From Deltaproteobacteria bacterium (GTDB taxonomy: Bacteria > Bdellovibrionota > UBA1018 > UBA923): a stretch of 10,055 bases of DNA. Below the pieces are notes generated by a model. That model made no database searches. It was not told where the DNA came from and saw only the letters and a list, made by a program, of their open reading frames with translations. Positions within the stretch are counted from its first letter, which is position 1. The number at the start of each line of letters is the position of its first letter. Both the position numbers and the translations under genes were made by a program. The stretch lies in the NCBI GenBank assembly GCA_016194795.1, contig JACQAX010000038.1, positions 1 to 10,055 on the forward strand. Reading direction: 5' to 3'. Below, in pieces: positions 6,016 to 10,055 of the stretch.

Positions 6016-6855
6016 ATGAACGTTTTGCACGTCCGCTACGATGATCCGAAAGCGCCCGAGCTTTTCGCCCGCTCGCTTCGCCAGACCGGCTTCGCCGTCG
6101 TTACGAACCACCCGATCGCGCCCGAGCTCGTGTCCAGCGCTTACGGCGAGTGGGAGCGCTTCTTCGCCTCTGGCGAGAAGCTCGCGCACCGCTTCGACCC
6201 CGCCCGGCAGGCCGGGTACTTCCCGTTCCGCACCGAGAAGGCCAAGGGCTACGCGGTCAGCGACCTCAAGGAGTTCTATCATTACTACCCGCAGCGCATC
6301 CGGCTGCCGGAGATGGCGGCCGTGCACACGCCGGCGCTGTACGCGCAGCTCTCTCAGCTCGGCGCCGAGCTTCTGGGTTGGCTCGAGGACTACACGCCCG
6401 AGCACATCCGCTGCGCGTTCTCGATGCCGCTTCGCCGGATGATCCAGAACAGCGAGGAGACGCTGCTGCGTCCGATCCACTACCCGCCGCTGAGCGGCGC
6501 CGAGGAGAAAGACGCCATCCGCGCGGCCGAGCACGAGGACATCAATCTGATCACGTTGTTGCCCGCGGCGACCGCGCCGGGTTTGCAGGTGAAGGACACC
6601 GAGGGCCGCTGGCACGAGGTCTCGTGCAACCCGGGCGAGCTCGTCATCAACGCGGGCGACATGCTCCAGATGGTGACCCAGGGCTATTTCTCGTCGACCC
6701 CGCACCGGGTGATGAACCCGACGGGCGCGGGCGCCGCGAGCTCGCGGTACTCGATGCCGCTCTTCCTGCATCCGGCGCCCGACGTGCGCCTCTCGAAGAC
6801 GCACACGGCGCGCACGTACCTGCGCGAGCGGCTCGCCGAGATCGGGCTGCTCTAG
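6016..6855 (+). CDS. 2-oxoglutarate/Fe(II)-dependent oxygenase, isopenicillin-N-synthase-like family
   Basis: The protein has 279 residues. The N-terminal part resembles the DIOX_N domain (PELFARSLRQTGFAVVTNHPI, 14-34). The C-terminal jelly roll carries the iron triad His173-x-Asp175 (EHEDINLITLL) and His230 (STPHRVMNP), plus Arg244-x-Ser246 (SSRYSMPLFLHP), which binds the 2-oxoglutarate carboxylate. All metal and cosubstrate residues are present, so it is probably an active cytoplasmic oxygenase. The family hydroxylates, desaturates or closes rings on small molecules; the substrate cannot be read from the sequence. At 279 residues it is somewhat shorter than typical plant or fungal members (about 300-350). 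GGGGGA (6002-6007) precedes the ATG by eight bases. The gene stands alone on its strand: divergent from YihY/BrkB and overlapping the stop codon of the convergent GNAT gene. No biosynthetic cluster surrounds it. Confidence 0.9.
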   Translation: MNVLHVRYDDPKAPELFARSLRQTGFAVVTNHPIAPELVSSAYGEWERFFASGEKLAHRFDPARQAGYFPFRTEKAKGYAVSDLKEFYHYYPQRIRLPEMAAVHTPALYAQLSQLGAELLGWLEDYTPEHIRCAFSMPLRRMIQNSEETLLRPIHYPPLSGAEEKDAIRAAEHEDINLITLLPAATAPGLQVKDTEGRWHEVSCNPGELVINAGDMLQMVTQGYFSSTPHRVMNPTGAGAASSRYSMPLFLHPAPDVRLSKTHTARTYLRERLAEIGLL

Positions 6856-7304
6856 GTCTTTCTCGCGTAGATCTCGCGATCCACCCGCTGCATCAATCTT
6901 CCCGGCTCGTCGGGGGGCGTGAAGCCGAACCTGGCGTAGAGCCCCTGGGCATCGCGCGTGGCGAGCATCCAGCGGCGCAGTCCCTGGAGCTCGTCGCAGG
7001 CGAGCACGCATTCGATCAGCCACTTCGAAAGCCCGCGGCCGCGGTGCGACTCGACGACGAACACGTCGGCGAGGTACGCGAACGTCGCGTGGTCGGTGAC
7101 GACGCGCGCGAAACCCACGAGTCGACCGCCCGCGCTCGTCTGGTAGACTCCGAAGCAGACCGAGCCCTCGAGCGAGCGCTCCATCGTGGCGCGCGGGATG
7201 CCGGCCGCCCAGTAAGATGACGAGAGAAACGCGTGGATCGCGTCGACGTCGAGCTTCGCGCGATCGGTCGAGACGGTGAAGCCGTTGCGAAACCATTCCT
7301 GCAT
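6852..7304 (-). CDS. GNAT-family N-acetyltransferase
   Basis: The protein has 150 residues, a single GNAT domain. The acetyl-CoA-binding motif A is DVFVVESHRGRGLSKWLIE (80-98), with the R-G-x-G signature at 88-91 (Arg88-Gly89-Arg90-Gly91). Motif B is near 112-128 (WMLATRDAQGLYARFGF). The N-terminal part (LDVDAIHAFLSSSYWAAGIPRATMERSLEGSVCFGVY) is the usual substrate-binding half of a widespread subgroup of small, mostly uncharacterised acetyltransferases. The acceptor is unknown; free amines, amino acids or peptide N termini are all possible. I chose the ATG at 7302-7304, with AAGGG eight bases upstream. A GTG at 7308-7310 would add two residues. Its TAG overlaps the TAG of the convergent oxygenase gene, and it is divergent from fadB across 138 bases. 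Confidence 0.9.
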   Translation of the reverse strand: MQEWFRNGFTVSTDRAKLDVDAIHAFLSSSYWAAGIPRATMERSLEGSVCFGVYQTSAGGRLVGFARVVTDHATFAYLADVFVVESHRGRGLSKWLIECVLACDELQGLRRWMLATRDAQGLYARFGFTPPDEPGRLMQRVDREIYARKT

Positions 7305-7442
7305 GAGCACCGCCCTTCGTTCCGCAAGAATACTTTTTTACCGCGCCTTGGGAAGAGGGTCGGAGCGAAAAAGTTTCCGCTTGAGTTCTTGTGCTGCGGC
7401 GAGATGATTGGCCCCTATCATCATTTTAGGAGGACACCCCGA
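7305..7442. promoter_or_regulatory. Divergent region between the GNAT gene and fadBA
   Basis: The stretch must carry the fadBA promoter. TATCAT (7416-7421) is a five-of-six match to a -10 box, but no convincing -35 lies 16-18 bases before it. TTGAGT (7381-7386) with ATGATT (7404-7409) is a weaker pair. GATGAT (7403-7408) and ATCATC (7417-7422) form an inverted repeat with an eight-base spacer that overlaps the candidate -10 box. I do not see a site resembling the E. coli FadR or Pseudomonas PsrA operators. AGGAGG (7428-7433) is the fadB ribosome-binding site, nine bases from its ATG. Confidence 0.4.
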
Positions 7443-9611
<2,169 letters not shown>

Positions 9612-9623
9612 GAGGAAAGAAAA

Positions 9624-10055
9624 ATGAAAGACGTCGTAATCGTTGATGCCGTTCGTACTCCGATGGGCCGCTCCAAGGGCGGGATGTTCCGACACGTCCG
9701 CGCCGAGGAGCTGGCTGCGCACGTCACGCGCGCGCTTTTGAAGAGAAACCCCAAGGTCGACCCCGCTGAGATCGAGGACGTGATCTTCGGCTGCGTCCAG
9801 CAGACGCTCGAGCAGGCGTTCAACGTCGCGCGCTTCGCGGCGCTGAAGGCGGACCTCCCTCACTCGGTCGCCGCGCAGACGGTCAATCGCCTCTGCGGCT
9901 CGTCGATGCAGGGGATCCACACGGCCGCGACCTCGATCATGGCCGGCATGGGCGACGTCTACGTCGTCGGCGGCGTCGAGCACATGGGACACGTTCCGAT
10001 GAACCACGGCATCGATCTCGATCCGAGCCAGGCCAAGCACTCGGCCAAAGCCGCC
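9624..10055 (+). CDS. fadA: Fatty acid oxidation complex subunit beta (3-ketoacyl-CoA thiolase), partial
   Basis: The first 144 residues are present and the gene runs off the right edge; full-length FadA has about 387-390 residues. The start VVIVDAVRTPMGRSKGG and the segments GCVQQTLEQAFNVAR, VNRLCGSSMQ and VGGVEHMGHVPMNHG match FadA of enterics and pseudomonads closely. Cys91 in RLCGSS is the nucleophile that carries the acyl group during thiolysis. The catalytic His and second Cys lie beyond the edge. FadA cleaves 3-ketoacyl-CoA with CoA to give acetyl-CoA and a shortened acyl-CoA. It lies 12 bases after fadB, and its Shine-Dalgarno site AGAGGA (9611-9616) overlaps the fadB stop codon, so the two subunits are very probably co-translated. 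Confidence 0.96.
   Translation, partial: MKDVVIVDAVRTPMGRSKGGMFRHVRAEELAAHVTRALLKRNPKVDPAEIEDVIFGCVQQTLEQAFNVARFAALKADLPHSVAAQTVNRLCGSSMQGIHTAATSIMAGMGDVYVVGGVEHMGHVPMNHGIDLDPSQAKHSAKAA

Overview
The window is GC-rich, densely packed bacterial DNA. Two predicted lipoproteins, two TolC-type outer membrane channels and a fadBA operon of the enteric/pseudomonad type point to a Gram-negative, probably proteobacterial-like, aerobe. Nothing in the sequence fixes the lineage more closely. There are nine recognisable protein-coding loci plus one doubtful gene tail. I see no tRNA, rRNA, CRISPR array, insertion sequence or prophage.

Left half (183-4979, minus strand): one tightly packed transcription unit. 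It reads from right to left: a MarR-family regulator (4407-4865), a TolC-family outer membrane channel whose frame is broken (3243-4410), a small lipoprotein (2671-3246), a predicted outer membrane/exported protein (1869-2660), and a large lipoprotein whose C-terminal two thirds look TolC-like (183-1847). The first three genes are joined by ATGA stop/start overlaps and the remaining gaps are 10 and 21 bases. A near-perfect 23-bp palindrome with a TTGACA box beside it lies just upstream of the regulator and is the likely autoregulatory operator. All the structural genes appear to act in the cell envelope. No periplasmic adaptor or inner membrane pump is encoded here, which makes this the most unusual part of the window.

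Middle (4991-7310): a YihY/BrkB-family inner membrane protein (5024-5926, minus) ends in a terminator-like hairpin just before the MarR promoter. It is divergent from a 2-oxoglutarate/Fe(II) oxygenase of the isopenicillin-N-synthase type (6016-6855, plus), with a TTGACA palindrome between them. The oxygenase is convergent with a GNAT acetyltransferase (6852-7304, minus), and their stop codons share the tetranucleotide CTAG.

Right end (7443-10055, plus): fadB (complete) and fadA (cut by the window edge) encode the alpha and beta subunits of the fatty-acid beta-oxidation complex. They form a compact operon with good Shine-Dalgarno sites.

The left edge (1-182) holds only a doubtful plus-strand gene tail and a plausible plus-strand terminator.
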